A stretch of DNA of 64,000 nucleotides from Moesziomyces globuligerus (Eukaryota; Basidiomycota; Ustilaginomycetes; Ustilaginales; Ustilaginaceae), in the NCBI GenBank assembly GCA_030849465.1, contig JARVLF010000002.1, forward strand, positions 248,001-312,000, given 5' to 3'. The notes under the pieces were generated by a model. That model was not told the DNA's origin. It saw nothing but the letters and a program-made list of their open reading frames with translations, and did no database searches. The position numbers and the translations under genes are program-made. Shown piece by piece: positions 39,630-49,410 of the stretch (position 1 is the first letter of the stretch; every line of letters starts with the position of its first letter).

Positions 39630-39810
39630 CTTGGGCGACGGGATGCTGTGTGCTGTTGGAAGAACGGTACGGATGCTAGGCGAAGAAGCAGACTTGAGTC
39701 GAGCACGCAGAGATTGAGCTCGAGATCGAGTGGTGGTATGGGCCGAGAAAGAGACCGAGAGCGCACGCGTGGGAAGGCAGGCAAGTCGAGATGGGAGCGA
39801 AGCAGCAAAG

Positions 39811-39847
39811 CAAGGCAAGGCAAGGCAAGGCAAGGCAAGGCAAGGCA
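39811..39847. repeat. (CAAGG)7 pentanucleotide repeat
   Basis: Seven perfect copies of CAAGG plus a partial eighth. Confidence 0.95.
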
Positions 39848-39960
39848 ATCTACAAGCGGTTGCGAACTGCGGCACGTGGGGATCAAAGTCGAAGCGCAAC
39901 GGGCTTGGGGAGAGGGCGCAGATGAGGAGAGAAACGAGACTTGTGCGAAAGCGGGCCGAA

Positions 39961-40014
39961 GAGCGATGCGAGCGATAGGAGCGATGTGAGCGATGCAAGC
40001 GATGCAAGCGATGC
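39961..40014. repeat. 9-bp tandem repeat, six copies
   Basis: Units gagcgatgc, gagcgatag, gagcgatgt, gagcgatgc, aagcgatgc, aagcgatgc in direct succession. Confidence 0.9.
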
Positions 40015-40203
40015 GAGCGTGTGTGGGTGGGTCGAGTTAGGGGAGCGGCTATGGGAGCGCCTAGGAGAAGAAGAGCGGACGGCGGGCGAGCAAGAGGGAT
40101 CGAGTCGAAGAGGGAGAGGGATGGATGGAGGATGATTGTGAGGGCGATGGAATGCGTGTGTGAGATCGAGCGAGGGCGAGCGCGAGCCAACAAAGGCAGG
40201 CGG

Positions 40204-40243
40204 GGCTGGACTTGGCTGGACTTGGCTTGGCTTGGCTTGGCTG
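40204..40243. repeat. GGCTTGGACTT-type degenerate repeat
   Basis: Two copies of ggctggactt followed by three copies of ggctt and a ggctgg end. Confidence 0.8.
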
Positions 40244-40689
40244 GGAATCAATCGCAGCTGCGCCCTCTCCGATCGCAGTCGCAGTTGGCTGCGCAGTTGG
40301 CGGCGCAGTTGGCGGCGCGGTACTGTACGGTACGGTACCAGGCTCGACTGGAATTTCCACTCGACAGACAGCTGGGCGCGCGTCAGGGGGGGTCCGATCG
40401 ATCGGGCGCGCGAAAGCGCAGCGATGATTTCTGATTCCAAAGTTGGCCGTCCGAAGCGAGAGAGCGGTGCATGGCAGCAGCGAGCCGAAGCCAAGCCGAA
40501 GCCTCCTCGCAGCTAACTTAGCAGAGAAGCAGCAGAGAGCCAACACTTTCCGACGGCTGTGAGATTGCAAGAGCCATCGGAGCTGAGCCGACAGACGACG
40601 ACGACGAGTCATGTGATGTGCGAGACGAGCATTCGGCCCTTCCGAAGGGAGCCAAGAGAGGGAGAGGGAGAGAGGGAGCTAGGCGCTAA

Positions 40690-40745
40690 GTGGAGCCAGC
40701 TCAGGTGGAGCCAGCTCAGGTGGAGCCAGCTCAGGTGGAGCCAGC
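40690..40745. repeat. 15-bp tandem repeat, 3.7 copies
   Basis: The unit gtggagccagctcag is repeated exactly three times, plus eleven bases of a fourth. Confidence 0.95.
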
Positions 40746-41010
40746 GGGAGCCAAGTTGGTCGAGCCGAGCTGCAGCAGCTGCAGGTCATTTTGCGATGCA
40801 CGCACGCACGCACGCGCCGCCGCCTTGGGTTGCATTCGCATGCATTCGCATGCACTCGCCTGCACTCGCCCTCGCATATTGCAACTCGACTCGGCGCTCA
40901 CTGCTCCTCCTCGTCGTCGACATGCTCTAAAAGTCACCGGCTCGGCCGCCCATTCCCTTCTGCTCTCGTCTCTTTTCTTGCTAGCGCCTCGCTCCGTCTC
41001 GAAGCGTGCC

Positions 41011-41040
41011 AACCCTGGGCAACCCTGGGCAACCCTGGGC
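41011..41040. repeat. 10-bp tandem repeat, three copies
   Basis: aaccctgggc three times in direct succession. Confidence 0.95.
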
Positions 41041-41162
41041 GCCGGCACCATCCCTTCCTCTTCGACCCTCACTTCCACCACCACCACCACCACCAGCAGC
41101 AGCCGCGCCCACTTCTATGAAATCCCCACCTCGCATCTGACCCACCAGGGCTCCCCGTCCAC

Positions 41163-44100
41163 ATGCAGGCGGCCAACCCTCCCCTTCGCGGCGCCTCGCC
41201 GCCCACAACTCGGTCTTCAACTTCACCCGCTCCCGCCACGCCCTCGGCCACGCCCTCGGCCACGCCCTCAGCCACGTCCAGCATACCCGCAAACCAGCAT
41301 GCTCTCCCTTTCATGGCCAACCACCATCGTCTACACAATCCAGACGACCCAAAACTCAGGGCAAATCCTAGCTTCAAGTCCCGCCGCTCTTCCCTCCTAG
41401 CAAACGTCCTCAAACCAAAGTCGGCAAAGCTTCCCGTAACCACCCTCGCTCCTCCTCCCACCTCGCTCCGCACCCCGACCTCCCCTTCGACCAGGATGCA
41501 CAACCCGCATGTCGTCCCTGCATCCAAACCCCACCCGGCCACCACCGATTCAGCCGAACAGCAACAAGTACAAGCATCGCTCCAGCCTGACTTTCAGCCT
41601 CAGCCTCATCGCTACAACAATGCAAGCAATCACGACGTCAACCCACATCCCAACAGCGCCTCCTCCGACACACCTCGCGACTCGCTGCCCTCCCTCGATG
41701 CCGCAGTCACCGCGCTGCCTCACTCCAATCGCAGGCTCAGCAAAAGTCTCGAACACGAGCTCGCACACTCCTCGGCCCCATCCACCTCCTCCTCCGCTCT
41801 CACCCGCTCCAGGCCATCCTCTCCCCTACCCACCATAGCGCTCTCCCCTTCCACGCGCATCCCTCCTTCTCACTCTGCCAGCCAACCCTACGCCTCCTCC
41901 TCTCCCTCCGACCCCGTCGATGCTCAGCTGGTAGACCGCCCGACAGACAAGCCCGCCTCACTACCGCATTCCACCTCGGCATTCGTCACCTCGCCTCAGC
42001 GTTTCTCCAGTCTCAATCGCCGCTCGGCCGCGCGACTCGCCCTGGATTCCACCCCACCAACCTCCCTCATCATTCCTCGTGGCCTTGCACGCGACATCAA
42101 CGCCGAGCTCGAGTCGCCCACCTCGACAGATCCCCTCCCCTCAGATCCTCCCCGCAACGAGAGAAGGATGAGCATGCTCGATTTCCTCGCCGCTGACACC
42201 ACCACCTTCCCACCTCAGCCTAACCACGCCAGCCTCTCCGCGGAGCATCTGCCCCGCGCCGCCGCACATTCAACCTCACGCTCCGACACCGCCATCGCCG
42301 CGTCCGTCCCACCGTCCATGCCCTTGATCCAGGCAAGTCGCCAGCTCAGGCTCGATCCATCCGCCTCCAACTCTCCTTCCTCCTCGCGCTACTCCACGCT
42401 CGACCTTTGCGACAAGGTCGCTCTCAGTGTAGAGCCTCTCGTCGATCGTCTCACCATGTTTGGCTCCATGCAGTCCAGCTCAAACTATTCCCTCGCTGGC
42501 ACCGTCGTCGTCCAGGTCCCCAAACTCGACGTGCCCCGCATCTCCGCCGCAGCCGCCCTCAACCGCGACGGCAGCGTGTCTGATCAACCCGCCATCCACG
42601 TCGAAGCCCTCACCGTCCGCTTCATCGGCTACTCGATCTACGTCGATGCAACCGGTAGATTCAACGCCATCAAACTCGCAGAGGTCTCGCAAGATCTCCT
42701 TCAGCCCCAAGGTTGCTCCTGCCCTGTGCCTCTGGTCGAGGTCGACGAATCACCAGCAACCGATGCCGCCCACGCCGCCATCCACCAAACGGTCAAGTAC
42801 GAGACAGAATTCGACCTCTCCATCCCTGGCTGGCTCCCCGCCTCTCAGCGCTCCCGCTTCGGCGCTACCTTCTACTGCGTACAGGCCAGCGCCACCGTCG
42901 AGGGCAAAGCCGTCGTCTCCGCCCTCGCCAGCTTCGGTCGCAGGGGCTCCGACGCTCAATCTCCCAGCATCAACACCGCTAGATCCCTCGAAGCTGAACA
43001 ACGCGATGCCGTCATCCTAGCCACGGCTGCTGCGCGCAAGCAACCCCTTCCGCCAGCACCTGCCGTCTCCAAGTCCAAGAACAAGGGCACTTGGCTCAAC
43101 AAGACCGCAAAACAGTTGCAGCTCAGATCCTCCAGAAAGTCCTCCGGATCAGAACTCGAGCAGGCCAGCTCGGTCGCAAACGCTCGCCGCGGTTCGGGCA
43201 ACAAAGACGTGGGATCCGACGAGCGCGATCCCCTCTTTTCCAAGACCACCGAGGCATCCAACCAGACTCTTCCGAATGGACAACACCACGTCGACAGCGA
43301 GTGCATCAGCATCTTGGTCCGACGCTGCAGAGACGTCGTGCCCGTGCCCGTCGCCAGGCTGGCGAGACTCGGCACCACCGGTGACGTGGCAAGCGCCGAC
43401 GACGCACCACCACAGTCCTTTTCCCAGAGCATGCTTGCCCTCGCCAGATTGCAAGACGCTCCGACTAGCTCCAGCGCACCTCCCGCTCCTCCCGCAACAG
43501 CGCCCTCCGCCGCGCTGACAACCGGGAGGCCCACCCTCCCCACGTCGCTCTCTGCGCCGACCGCCATCACACAGCTCGCCGACTCGCAGCGAGCACTCGA
43601 GCTCCCCATCGCGAGTGATGCGGCCGCTGCGGCTAGCCAACAGGTCTCGTTGCCCGCTCTCGCTCCGTCCCCAAGGATCGATGCCAATCCAGCACGCATG
43701 GACCAGAGCGCAACGACGCCGGATACCGAGCGGGAACAGCGGTCCATCTTATCACCAGCACCAAGCGCCTTCGATGCACCTCGTGATCCAGCCAAGCTGG
43801 CCGCAGCATCCTCGAGCCTGACGCCGTCAGCGACGCTGCCCAATCTGCCCACATCGCGGAGCCGAGCTTCGTCGTTGCTTGACTCGCGCTTTGGCAACGC
43901 CAACTCGCCCCCGCGCACCTCGTCCAGATCAGCTTCCGTCGCCCGCACATCCGCTCCCATGCGGCACTTTGTCCATCGTCCAACGCTGCATCTGCCGCAG
44001 ACGCTCGGTGTAGCCCCGGACAAGGACGCCGACGGAGGCCTCAACTTTTCTCTCACGCTTTCATTGCCCTCGCACGTCCACGTTGCAGGTCCCAGGAGCG

Positions 44101-46871
44101 ACGTGCTCAGCTTTGGCGTTCAGATCGAAGCCGGCCGAACCGAAGGCTGGGACGTGCTTCGCAAGTGGGGTGGCTTACGGCTCAAAGATATGGAGCTCGT
44201 GTGCCTCCAGACAGAAAAGCACAGCTCCATGCCATCCCGCTCCTTCTGTGCCGCATTCCCCGTACCGCCACCGCCGAACAAGGTCGAGGCAGCTGATCTG
44301 CCTCTCGTCACCTCCTCGCGCAGGTCGAATGTGGCCTCGGACCCAGCACAGACAGCAGCCGAGAAGCGTCTCCGTGGAAGCTACGACCGTTCGCTTGTCC
44401 TCGAACACATCACACTCGCCAACCAAGGCAAGGCGCCCCATCCGATCCAGCACAACGTCGAGCGCCTCCGCACCACGATCGTAGGCCCACCGCCCTTCGT
44501 GCTTCGCAAACGTACCCCCGGCAACCCCCCCGAACAGAATGGCGAGGCCTCGCAGAAGAGCAAGGGCAAGTCCACCAGCAGGGGAGAGGCCGCAGCCGCC
44601 GAAAGACCGGCAGGTACAGCAAGGACCCCGCAGCATGCCAGTCCTTCTGGCTCCGGTACCAACACGCCGGATGGCACTTCGCAGAGCGCTGGTCTCAGCT
44701 CACTGAGGGCTGCGTTTGCTCCGACGGCTCAGGTCAACGCCTCGCGCTCCCGCGCGAGCGTGATGCAGCCCGTGCCCAGGGCGCTGGCGCGCTCCAACAA
44801 CTCGAGCAGCTCTTCGCTTCGAGCAGCCTTCCAAGGCTCCGACGGCTCCAGTGCGATGCAGCCGGCGCCGCGCCCGGGCACCGCTGGCGCAGCGTTCGCG
44901 GGAGCCTCCTCGCCCACTGCGGGCGCGGGTCGAAGCAGGAGACCCATTCCATTTGACATGGACTTGACGGATGGGCAAGCGCAGCCCAGCCGCAGCATCG
45001 GAGGCGATGGGCTCGACCAGGCGGATCCCGCGACCGCACCCCTGGACAACGTCACGGCAAGTGCAGCGCGCGCAGCACCGCGCACACCTTCCGACGATGC
45101 CGCAGCCTTGGAGGGCTCGGGCACCAACTCACAGCGTGGCAACGTCCCGGAAGGTTCGGCGCGTGAACGTCAGGCGGCCGCCTCGACGTCAGCAGCAAGG
45201 CCCGGGCTCACGACCAGTGTCTCTACACGGCCTGGAACACGGACGGCGCCGCGTAGGAGTCGCTTTGAGACGGCGATCACTCGACTGTCAACCTTTGCGA
45301 GTTCCATGCTGGAGCAACCGACGGAGTCCTCGGGCACTAGCCTGAGCCAAGAGCTTCGGGGTGACCGCACTGCGCCTCAGGAAGAGGGCGCGGCAGCAAG
45401 TCTGCGTGCGTCCTATGCGTTTGCCGGCGACGATGGCCAAGGAGTGGATCTGACGAAAGGACGAGTGCGCATGACGATCAATCTGCCACTAGTCTCGAAC
45501 GACCTGGAGGCCTCGCGCAAGGCAGGCAGTGCACAGCTCATCCCGGACTTCGAGAGCCCCTACGTGCGCGTTCGCCACAAGCTCAAGGTCAAGCTCGGCT
45601 TTGGGCTCAAGTCCAACGTTGCCTCTGGGCAGGATGGAGAGGACTGGGCGCAGGCGCTGGTCATGTGCGTGCCGGTTCGCTTCACAGAAGCACCACCCAA
45701 GGAGGTTCAGGAGCAATTCGGACCGGTCCATGGAATCGCAGCATCCACACGCCCAGTACGGTCAGGATCGCAGGGTGCGCCAGATCGAATCAGGGACGGC
45801 GAGACGACGGTGACTTCGCCTGGAGTAGCGCCAGGAGAAGACGAGACAGCGGCACGATCTGCGTCGAGATCGGAGGCCACGTTTGCGGAGCCTCTGCTGC
45901 CAGCCTACGCTCAGCTCTTCCGAGAGGACGGCTCGCGTCTGGCGGACGAGGGCGAAGATCTGCCGCGCTATCCCGGTCGTATGTCGGTGGTGGGAGAGAT
46001 CGACGAGGAGCCAAGCAACAGCACTGCGGCACTGGAAGATGTGCATGGATCGGTGGCCGCCACCACGGAGCGCGCCGGTCATTCGCTCTCGACGGTGGAC
46101 GAAGATCAAGTGGCCAGCTCGAGGAGGGTGTCGGAAGAAGCGGAAGGGGGCTCTCAGAATGGAACCGACCTGTCTGCGCTCGCTACTCTGGTGATGCCAC
46201 CGGAAGAAAGCATGTCGTCCTCAAGGTCCATACCGCTCGGGACTGCGCCTACGCCCATGGACCGTACGACGAGCCTGCCTGGCCACCGCGGATCCATGCG
46301 GATGCTGCCGGCTGGCTCGTTTGGGCTGCGGCCATCGCCGTCGCATCCGACGCTGCCGCAGAGCGCCATGGCCTCGACGTTCATGGAGCGAGGTGGGTCT
46401 GCGCTCGGCAAGGCGCGGATGGGCTCGTCTGCGTTCGACCCGCTTCCGGCGCGGCCGGGGATGCGTCGGCGTTCGGCGACGACGGCGTCGCTGATGACGT
46501 TCAGCCGGATCACGCCTGCCGAGGTGGTGGACGAGGCGCTGGTGACGAACGCGCTCGACGACGACGACGACGACGACGATCGCCTTGACCGGCTGCAGCG
46601 CCTGGACACGCTCGATGCGCTTGGCGCGCATGCGGCGCGCGAGACGGGCAGCTCGGGGCAGGAGGACGACGGCGACGACGACGACGTGGACGACGACGAG
46701 GACGGCGAGGTGGTGCGTGAATTGGACGTGCGCTCGGACGTCGAGAGTGGCGAGGACGAGAGCGACGAGGCAGCCGAGCACGCCGGGATGCGCATGCAGA
46801 TGCACGCGCAGCTTAGCGGGAGCGATGCCGAGCACGAGGTGGACGATAGCGGCATCGGCCGTGCGCTTTAA
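41163..46871 (+). CDS. Very large alpha-arrestin-like protein
   Basis: A 1902-residue protein. Most of it is Ser/Pro/Ala-rich and disordered. An arrestin-N-like beta segment lies at about 418-600 (VALSVEPLVDRLTMFG, SNYSLAGTVVVQVP, VEALTVRFIGYS, YETEFDLSIPGWLP) and further beta blocks at about 945-1110 (NFSLTLSLPSHVHVAG, SDVLSFGVQIEAGR) and 1430-1515 (VRMTINLPLV, SPYVRVRHKLKVKLGFGL). Two LPxY motifs, LPAY at 1579 and LPRY at 1600, could recruit the Rsp5/Nedd4 WW domains, as in arrestin-related trafficking adaptors that ubiquitinate plasma-membrane transporters. Near the C-terminus is an Asp-run (residues about 1799-1806) and an acidic end. The arrestin fold is split by long insertions. It is followed on the same strand by PalC. 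Confidence 0.68.
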   Translation: MQAANPPLRGASPPTTRSSTSPAPATPSATPSATPSATSSIPANQHALPFMANHHRLHNPDDPKLRANPSFKSRRSSLLANVLKPKSAKLPVTTLAPPPTSLRTPTSPSTRMHNPHVVPASKPHPATTDSAEQQQVQASLQPDFQPQPHRYNNASNHDVNPHPNSASSDTPRDSLPSLDAAVTALPHSNRRLSKSLEHELAHSSAPSTSSSALTRSRPSSPLPTIALSPSTRIPPSHSASQPYASSSPSDPVDAQLVDRPTDKPASLPHSTSAFVTSPQRFSSLNRRSAARLALDSTPPTSLIIPRGLARDINAELESPTSTDPLPSDPPRNERRMSMLDFLAADTTTFPPQPNHASLSAEHLPRAAAHSTSRSDTAIAASVPPSMPLIQASRQLRLDPSASNSPSSSRYSTLDLCDKVALSVEPLVDRLTMFGSMQSSSNYSLAGTVVVQVPKLDVPRISAAAALNRDGSVSDQPAIHVEALTVRFIGYSIYVDATGRFNAIKLAEVSQDLLQPQGCSCPVPLVEVDESPATDAAHAAIHQTVKYETEFDLSIPGWLPASQRSRFGATFYCVQASATVEGKAVVSALASFGRRGSDAQSPSINTARSLEAEQRDAVILATAAARKQPLPPAPAVSKSKNKGTWLNKTAKQLQLRSSRKSSGSELEQASSVANARRGSGNKDVGSDERDPLFSKTTEASNQTLPNGQHHVDSECISILVRRCRDVVPVPVARLARLGTTGDVASADDAPPQSFSQSMLALARLQDAPTSSSAPPAPPATAPSAALTTGRPTLPTSLSAPTAITQLADSQRALELPIASDAAAAASQQVSLPALAPSPRIDANPARMDQSATTPDTEREQRSILSPAPSAFDAPRDPAKLAAASSSLTPSATLPNLPTSRSRASSLLDSRFGNANSPPRTSSRSASVARTSAPMRHFVHRPTLHLPQTLGVAPDKDADGGLNFSLTLSLPSHVHVAGPRSDVLSFGVQIEAGRTEGWDVLRKWGGLRLKDMELVCLQTEKHSSMPSRSFCAAFPVPPPPNKVEAADLPLVTSSRRSNVASDPAQTAAEKRLRGSYDRSLVLEHITLANQGKAPHPIQHNVERLRTTIVGPPPFVLRKRTPGNPPEQNGEASQKSKGKSTSRGEAAAAERPAGTARTPQHASPSGSGTNTPDGTSQSAGLSSLRAAFAPTAQVNASRSRASVMQPVPRALARSNNSSSSSLRAAFQGSDGSSAMQPAPRPGTAGAAFAGASSPTAGAGRSRRPIPFDMDLTDGQAQPSRSIGGDGLDQADPATAPLDNVTASAARAAPRTPSDDAAALEGSGTNSQRGNVPEGSARERQAAASTSAARPGLTTSVSTRPGTRTAPRRSRFETAITRLSTFASSMLEQPTESSGTSLSQELRGDRTAPQEEGAAASLRASYAFAGDDGQGVDLTKGRVRMTINLPLVSNDLEASRKAGSAQLIPDFESPYVRVRHKLKVKLGFGLKSNVASGQDGEDWAQALVMCVPVRFTEAPPKEVQEQFGPVHGIAASTRPVRSGSQGAPDRIRDGETTVTSPGVAPGEDETAARSASRSEATFAEPLLPAYAQLFREDGSRLADEGEDLPRYPGRMSVVGEIDEEPSNSTAALEDVHGSVAATTERAGHSLSTVDEDQVASSRRVSEEAEGGSQNGTDLSALATLVMPPEESMSSSRSIPLGTAPTPMDRTTSLPGHRGSMRMLPAGSFGLRPSPSHPTLPQSAMASTFMERGGSALGKARMGSSAFDPLPARPGMRRRSATTASLMTFSRITPAEVVDEALVTNALDDDDDDDDRLDRLQRLDTLDALGAHAARETGSSGQEDDGDDDDVDDDEDGEVVRELDVRSDVESGEDESDEAAEHAGMRMQMHAQLSGSDAEHEVDDSGIGRAL
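46554..46580. repeat. (GAC)n aspartate-coding run
   Basis: GAC triplets encode about eight consecutive Asp in the arrestin-like protein. Confidence 0.85.
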
Positions 46872-47559
46872 GCGTCCCGATAGTGGAAATTTGCACTGTC
46901 TCATGAGGAGCTTTACAGGTCGTGGTGGTGTGATTGCATGCACTGTTTCGACCATGAGAGGATGATGCTTGGACTAGGTTGGATTGGATTTGGCGAGTGG
47001 CGAGTGAGACAGACTACTGTAGGGTTGAGTGGTCGAAAGGGGTTTTGAGATGGTCCAAGCGAGGCGATGTGGAGCTGGGATGGGGGGATTTTTCTTGGCG
47101 TTGAGTTGAAACGCGGGGAGCCCAAGAAAGGTGGAATGCCGAGCTCTGACTTGTTGCTCTCGACTTGCACTCCAAGAGGAAACGGTCGTGGTCTCCATCA
47201 TCGCTCATCTACATCGACACGAAGCTCGATATCGCCGCAGTCACCATCGACACTGGATCAGTGCCGCTCTTGCTCGATAGGTGCGCACGTCTGTACCGCC
47301 TCCATCTCCAGCCGGCCAAGGTCTGCATCCATTGGCCTGACCATATCATCGCACCTTGCGGCCCGCTCGGCAGCTGTCCGCCTGACCGGCCCCGTCTAGC
47401 CGACCACCTCTTGGGCTCCGCTAGCGCGCGTCACACGGTCTTGGAGGCGACTCGCTCTTGCACGCTCCTTGGCACTGCACCGCTTTGCATTGCTCGGCTT
47501 AGCTGCTGGCTGTTTTCCTCTGCGCGGGCGTGGGCAACGGCCGCGCAAACTCACCAACG
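46872..47559. other. Intergenic region upstream of PalC
   Basis: About 690 bases. A plus-strand open frame (47165-47683) overlaps the start of PalC in another frame and is Cys/Arg/Ser-rich without a family; I do not call it. No other element was seen. Confidence 0.45.
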
Positions 47560-49197
47560 ATGTACGTGTTCGAGTTGGCGACGACGGGGACGATTTCGTT
47601 TGGCGACTTCGTCTCGAGCGGCTCGCTGGTGGCGCAGATCGGCGAGGCGACGCAGCTGCGCTCGCGCGTGCGCGCCGTTCTAAAGGAGCACCGAGCGGGC
47701 AGCGCCTCGACCAGTACGCGCCCACGCGCGGGATCCAAAGACGTCGACCTGCGCACGCCGACGTCGCCGATCGAGTCTTCGGTGTCGAGCGAGTCGGACT
47801 GGACGCAAATCATCGGTGCGCTCGAGGCGTATCTTCCGAGCGTCGTCGCGGTGTTCAACTGCGTACAGACCGACGATCTGCTGCTACGCTACGAGCCCGT
47901 GTTTTCCTGGCGCACCTGTCTCTCCTCTTGGCGCTTCCGAGCTCCGCAACGCATCGACCTCGCCGGACTGCACTACGAACTCGCCTCGGTCCTCCTCACG
48001 TACGCGCTTGCACTGGCGAACCTCGCCACAACGACGGTGGCGTCTTTGGGCAACTTTGAGCGCGAACGCGGGTTGAGCGGCGAGGAGCGCAAGGCCAAGG
48101 ACGAACGGTTGAGGTGGAGTGCAGATACGATGTGTCGTGCTGCGGGCGTGCTGGTCTACCTGTCGGAAGAACTGCTGCCAAAGTGGCGCAGCAGTGTAGG
48201 GATGGTGGAAGGCGTGCCGCCAGAGTTGACGTCCGAGGCGACGCTCGCGCTCAGCAAGGTGTGCATGGCACACGCCCAGGCGTTGGCCATCCGTAAGCTC
48301 GTGAGCCCCAGCATCGGTATCGCCGTCGATACGCTCACTCCAGGTCCACCGCTGGACCGCTCGCATCCCAGCCCAAGTCTGCTGGCTAAGCTGCATCTCA
48401 ATGTTGTCGAGCAGCTCGATAGCGCGCTCGGGTTGCTCAAGACGGTGGGGGGTAAGACGGTCAAGGCGAGCATGGGCAATGCCAACGCATCCGAGGCAGT
48501 GCACCACGAGGACGACTTGGCACGTCGCGTGTCTGCGCAAGAGGGAGACGGCAAGACAAAGCTGTTGGCCAAGCTGCGTCTTGGTAAAGACCGAACGGCG
48601 GGTCGAGTTTCAGGTCCGCACGATGCCACACCCACCTCGACCGGCTCTGGAGGTGGACGCGTCGAGCTCGAGATCAGCAGTAGTCTGTTGAGGTATCTGG
48701 GTTCGAGTGTCGTGTTGCATCGGGCGTTGGCGTACAAGTGGTTGGCCATCGATGCGGGCGAGAACGGTGAGCGGACAGGCGAGGCGATTGCGCTCCTCGC
48801 ACTTGGCTCGTCGCTCCTCTCGAAAGACGGCTCGGGTCTCGCGCAGCTCTCGCTCTCCAAACGTCGCGAGCGCGGCGCAGAGGCCGAGTTGGCTACGATC
48901 GATCATTGGCTTGCTGCGTATCGTAAGCTCAACGACACGGTGGCCTTTCAACCCGTACCCTCCGCGCAGAGTGTTCAGGCCAAAGTACCCGCAGGTCGCG
49001 CAGCTCTGGCCGTCAAGACGTATACGCTTCCCGAACCGCGCTTCGGTCCGGGCAGCGCAGGGTATACCGGTAGGGGTGGTGAGCTGGATACCGAAAACCT
49101 CCATCGGTTGAGCGCAGACCATCCGGCACGCGCCAACCTCGTCGGCCTCTCGCCTCGCCAGGCCGGCCACTACGCAGGTCATGGCGCCTACTACTAG
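47560..49197 (+). CDS. pH-response regulator PalC (BRO1-like domain)
   Basis: A 545-residue protein starting MYVFELATTGTISFGDF; the upstream frame opening has no ATG. The BRO1-like helical core covers most of the length, with the PalC-type block DDLLLRYEPVFSWRT and the following IDLAGLHYELASVLLTYALAL and WSADTMCRAAGVLVYLSEEL (about 110-230), then NVVEQLDSALGLLK, LGSSVVLHRALAYKWLAIDA and a C-terminal tail ending GHYAGHGAYY. PalC links ambient-pH sensing at the plasma membrane to ESCRT-III and is needed for proteolytic activation of PacC/Rim101 under alkaline conditions. Alix/Rim20 (PalA) is excluded by the short length and the missing central V-domain. Confidence 0.85.
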   Translation: MYVFELATTGTISFGDFVSSGSLVAQIGEATQLRSRVRAVLKEHRAGSASTSTRPRAGSKDVDLRTPTSPIESSVSSESDWTQIIGALEAYLPSVVAVFNCVQTDDLLLRYEPVFSWRTCLSSWRFRAPQRIDLAGLHYELASVLLTYALALANLATTTVASLGNFERERGLSGEERKAKDERLRWSADTMCRAAGVLVYLSEELLPKWRSSVGMVEGVPPELTSEATLALSKVCMAHAQALAIRKLVSPSIGIAVDTLTPGPPLDRSHPSPSLLAKLHLNVVEQLDSALGLLKTVGGKTVKASMGNANASEAVHHEDDLARRVSAQEGDGKTKLLAKLRLGKDRTAGRVSGPHDATPTSTGSGGGRVELEISSSLLRYLGSSVVLHRALAYKWLAIDAGENGERTGEAIALLALGSSLLSKDGSGLAQLSLSKRRERGAEAELATIDHWLAAYRKLNDTVAFQPVPSAQSVQAKVPAGRAALAVKTYTLPEPRFGPGSAGYTGRGGELDTENLHRLSADHPARANLVGLSPRQAGHYAGHGAYY

Positions 49198-49410
49198 ACA
49201 CCCCCTTACCCCAACCCTTCCTCTTTCACGCATGCACACATACGATGCAACCCGCATTTGCTCGCACTCTGCTCTGCTGTGCTTGTCCTACGAGCGCGAT
49301 GGATGCCACTCATGACTCATGACTCTGGCACTCTGGGATGCGATGAAATCACCAAGGCTTGGACTTGGACACAGACGCAGTGGGTTGGAATGGGTTGCAA
49401 AGCGGAGGGT

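Larger units (their letters stand above)
39630..41162. other. Repeat-rich 1.5 kb divergent intergenic region
   Basis: This separates the FHA gene from the divergent arrestin gene. It contains at least six different short tandem arrays with unrelated units, homopurine stretches, and a C/T-rich zone with CCA repeats just before the arrestin ATG. The open frames crossing it are low-complexity and change with the repeats, so no gene is called. Confidence 0.6.
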
